Assembly: GCA_011390265.1 (NCBI GenBank)
Contig: JAABSU010000002.1
Coordinates: 1-39,919 of the forward strand
From: Spirulina sp.
GTDB taxonomy: Bacteria > Cyanobacteriota > Cyanobacteriia > Cyanobacteriales > Spirulinaceae
Direction of reading: 5' to 3'
DNA: 39,919 nt
Shown here: one piece after another, positions 38,275 through 39,919 of the stretch
Position numbering within the stretch: the first letter of the stretch is position 1
Layout of the letters: each line of letters opens with the position of its first letter
Notes under the pieces: model-generated
Databases searched by the model: none
What the model was told of the DNA's origin: nothing
Seen by the model: only the letters and a program-made list of their open reading frames with translations
Program-made: the position numbers and the translations under genes

Positions 38275-39919
38275 ATGTCAGCAAATAAGGTTTCTCGTTA
38301 TGTTCGGTTGGCAGTGGTTACGTTCGCTTTCATCCTCTCTACCTTTTTCATTAATCACTTAACTCGCGTTAACTTATTTTTATTGTTAAGTAATGTTCAT
38401 CCAATTTTGATACTTTTAGGGGCGATTATATTTGGGGCGATCGCGTTTGTTGGGCCGGATTGGTTAAAGGTTGAGGAAACGCCGCCGGAGGAGCTACTCC
38501 GGAAGTTATGGCAAAAGAATCATGATGAGATTGAGGAGCGTCTTAAAGGCTGCCTTGATCTAGACAAGTCTATTGATATTCACAGCACGGATGCCCCTGA
38601 ATATTTGGGGCGATCTCCTCAGCAAGTTCTCTCTACGCCAATCCCAACTCCTACTCCAGCGACGGTTAGCGGTGGGCGAAAGTGGTTTTTCTTTTGGCGG
38701 CCTCCTGCTGTAATTGAGCAGATTTTCCAGTCTAGTCCCACGATTGAAACGCGGCGCGATCTAGAGGATTTGGAAACTGAGGAGACGGAGGAAATTCCGC
38801 CCAGTAAGCCGATTTTAGAGATTTTTGAGGAGGCGGAACGTCGTCTGTTGATTCTGGGTGAACCGGGTAGTGGCAAAACGACGGAGTTGCTTAAGCTTGC
38901 CAAAGCTTTGGGGGATAATCCGAAGGAGCCGATCCCGATTATTTTTGAGCTTTCGGCATGGCGGGGTGAGCCGATGCTGGATTGGATGGTGGGGGAAATG
39001 GTGGCGCGGGTGGGTGTGAGTCCGAAGTTATGCCGCTATTGGTTGATTCATCATCGTATTTTGCCGTTATTGGATGGTTTGGATGAGTTGGGGGAGCAAC
39101 GAGCAAAGGAGGCGGTTTGGGCCATTGATGCTTTGCAGGAGCAGGCTACTGAGCAGCAAAACGGTCTGGTGATTTGTTGCCGTGTGGAAGATTATAAAAA
39201 GCTGATGGATGGGGAGGAGCAGTCGATACCGTTGGGGAAGATGAAGCGGGCTGTGCGGTTGCGGGCGTTATCTAATCGGCAGATTGAAGATTATTTAGAT
39301 CAGCGGGGGGCGGCGTTTTTGTGGAAGGATTTGCAGGCGCATTCGGGGTTTATGGCGTTGGCGCGAAGTCCGATGTTACTGCATTTGATGCCGGGAACTT
39401 ATCCAAAGGGGTTGCCGCAGGATTTGCCAGAAGCTGAGGCAGATTGTCAAGGGCGATTGTTTGATGATTTTTTACAGCAAAAGCTTTATCCACAGCCGGG
39501 ACGGCCGCAATGGCTGGCTGGGTACAAACCGGAGCAGGCGGAATATTATCTTGCATGGTTGGCGGCGAGTATGGGGCGTGAGGACATCAACCAACGGGAG
39601 TTTTTAATTGAGCGGTTGCAACCAACGTGGTTGGAAACTCAACAACAACGTAAGGAATATAAGCTGATTATTGGACTGATCATTGGGCTGATTAGTGGGT
39701 TGCTTTACAGTCTAATGTATGGGCTACTGTTTGGGTTGATTGGTGGGCTGATTGTCAGGATAATTATTGATGAAAAAAAACGAAATAAAGAATGGTCAAT
39801 TTATTTAATTAGTTTGACAGAAGCTTTTGACTTTTCTCAAAAAAATGTAAAACGTGCTGTATACCTTATCGCATCTCGTTCAGTAGCTTTTGGGTTGATG
39901 GGTGGGTTGATGGGTGGGT
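38275..39919 (+). CDS. NACHT-type NTPase with N-terminal TM pair and C-terminal Gly-rich TM repeats, incomplete at right edge
   Basis: Open frame from ATG 38275 to window end: MSANKVSRYVRLAVVTFAFILSTFF...RRLLILGEPGSGKTTELLKLA (Walker A)...HHRILPLLDGLDELGEQ (Walker B)...ICCRVEDY...KLIIGLIIGLISGLLYSLMYGLLFGLIGGLIV...AFGLMGGLMGG. Confidence 0.85.
   Translation, partial: MSANKVSRYVRLAVVTFAFILSTFFINHLTRVNLFLLLSNVHPILILLGAIIFGAIAFVGPDWLKVEETPPEELLRKLWQKNHDEIEERLKGCLDLDKSIDIHSTDAPEYLGRSPQQVLSTPIPTPTPATVSGGRKWFFFWRPPAVIEQIFQSSPTIETRRDLEDLETEETEEIPPSKPILEIFEEAERRLLILGEPGSGKTTELLKLAKALGDNPKEPIPIIFELSAWRGEPMLDWMVGEMVARVGVSPKLCRYWLIHHRILPLLDGLDELGEQRAKEAVWAIDALQEQATEQQNGLVICCRVEDYKKLMDGEEQSIPLGKMKRAVRLRALSNRQIEDYLDQRGAAFLWKDLQAHSGFMALARSPMLLHLMPGTYPKGLPQDLPEAEADCQGRLFDDFLQQKLYPQPGRPQWLAGYKPEQAEYYLAWLAASMGREDINQREFLIERLQPTWLETQQQRKEYKLIIGLIIGLISGLLYSLMYGLLFGLIGGLIVRIIIDEKKRNKEWSIYLISLTEAFDFSQKNVKRAVYLIASRSVAFGLMGGLMGG

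Noticed and set aside
38619-38903. 94-aa minus-strand ORF
   Set aside because: Antisense to the continuous NACHT NTPase frame.

Overview
Cyanobacterial chromosomal segment: many HIP1-type GCGATCGC octamers, Fd-GOGAT, CcsA, NdbB and DUF1824/KGK-type proteins. Most of the window is ordinary core genome: an Hpt protein, HAD hydrolase, ndbB, glsF, phosphodiester glycosidase, pgm, aldo/keto reductase, ccsA, tilS, ygfZ, a biuret-hydrolase-like amidase, signalling proteins and an aldehyde dehydrogenase. Four parts stand out. (1) An AT-rich accessory island at ~10.0-15.7 kb holds a PLD-family protein, intact and wrecked toxin-antitoxin modules (including VapC N- and C-terminal stubs not in the ORF track), a 184-bp direct repeat flanking an intact PIN module, a GIY-YIG-like protein, and a PD-(D/E)XK-like ORF bounded by attC-like imperfect palindromes. 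(2) A cluster of six consecutive hairpins lies at 3.73-3.89 kb. (3) A putative membrane-anchored NACHT NTPase begins at 38275 and runs off the right edge (absent from the ORF track because it has no stop). (4) Two c-di-GMP proteins have unusual architectures: HisKA-EAL without an ATPase domain, and a multi-PAS/LOV-like-GAF-GGDEF-EAL protein. No rRNA, tRNA or CRISPR was recognised. All family assignments come from reading motifs by eye; no searches were run.
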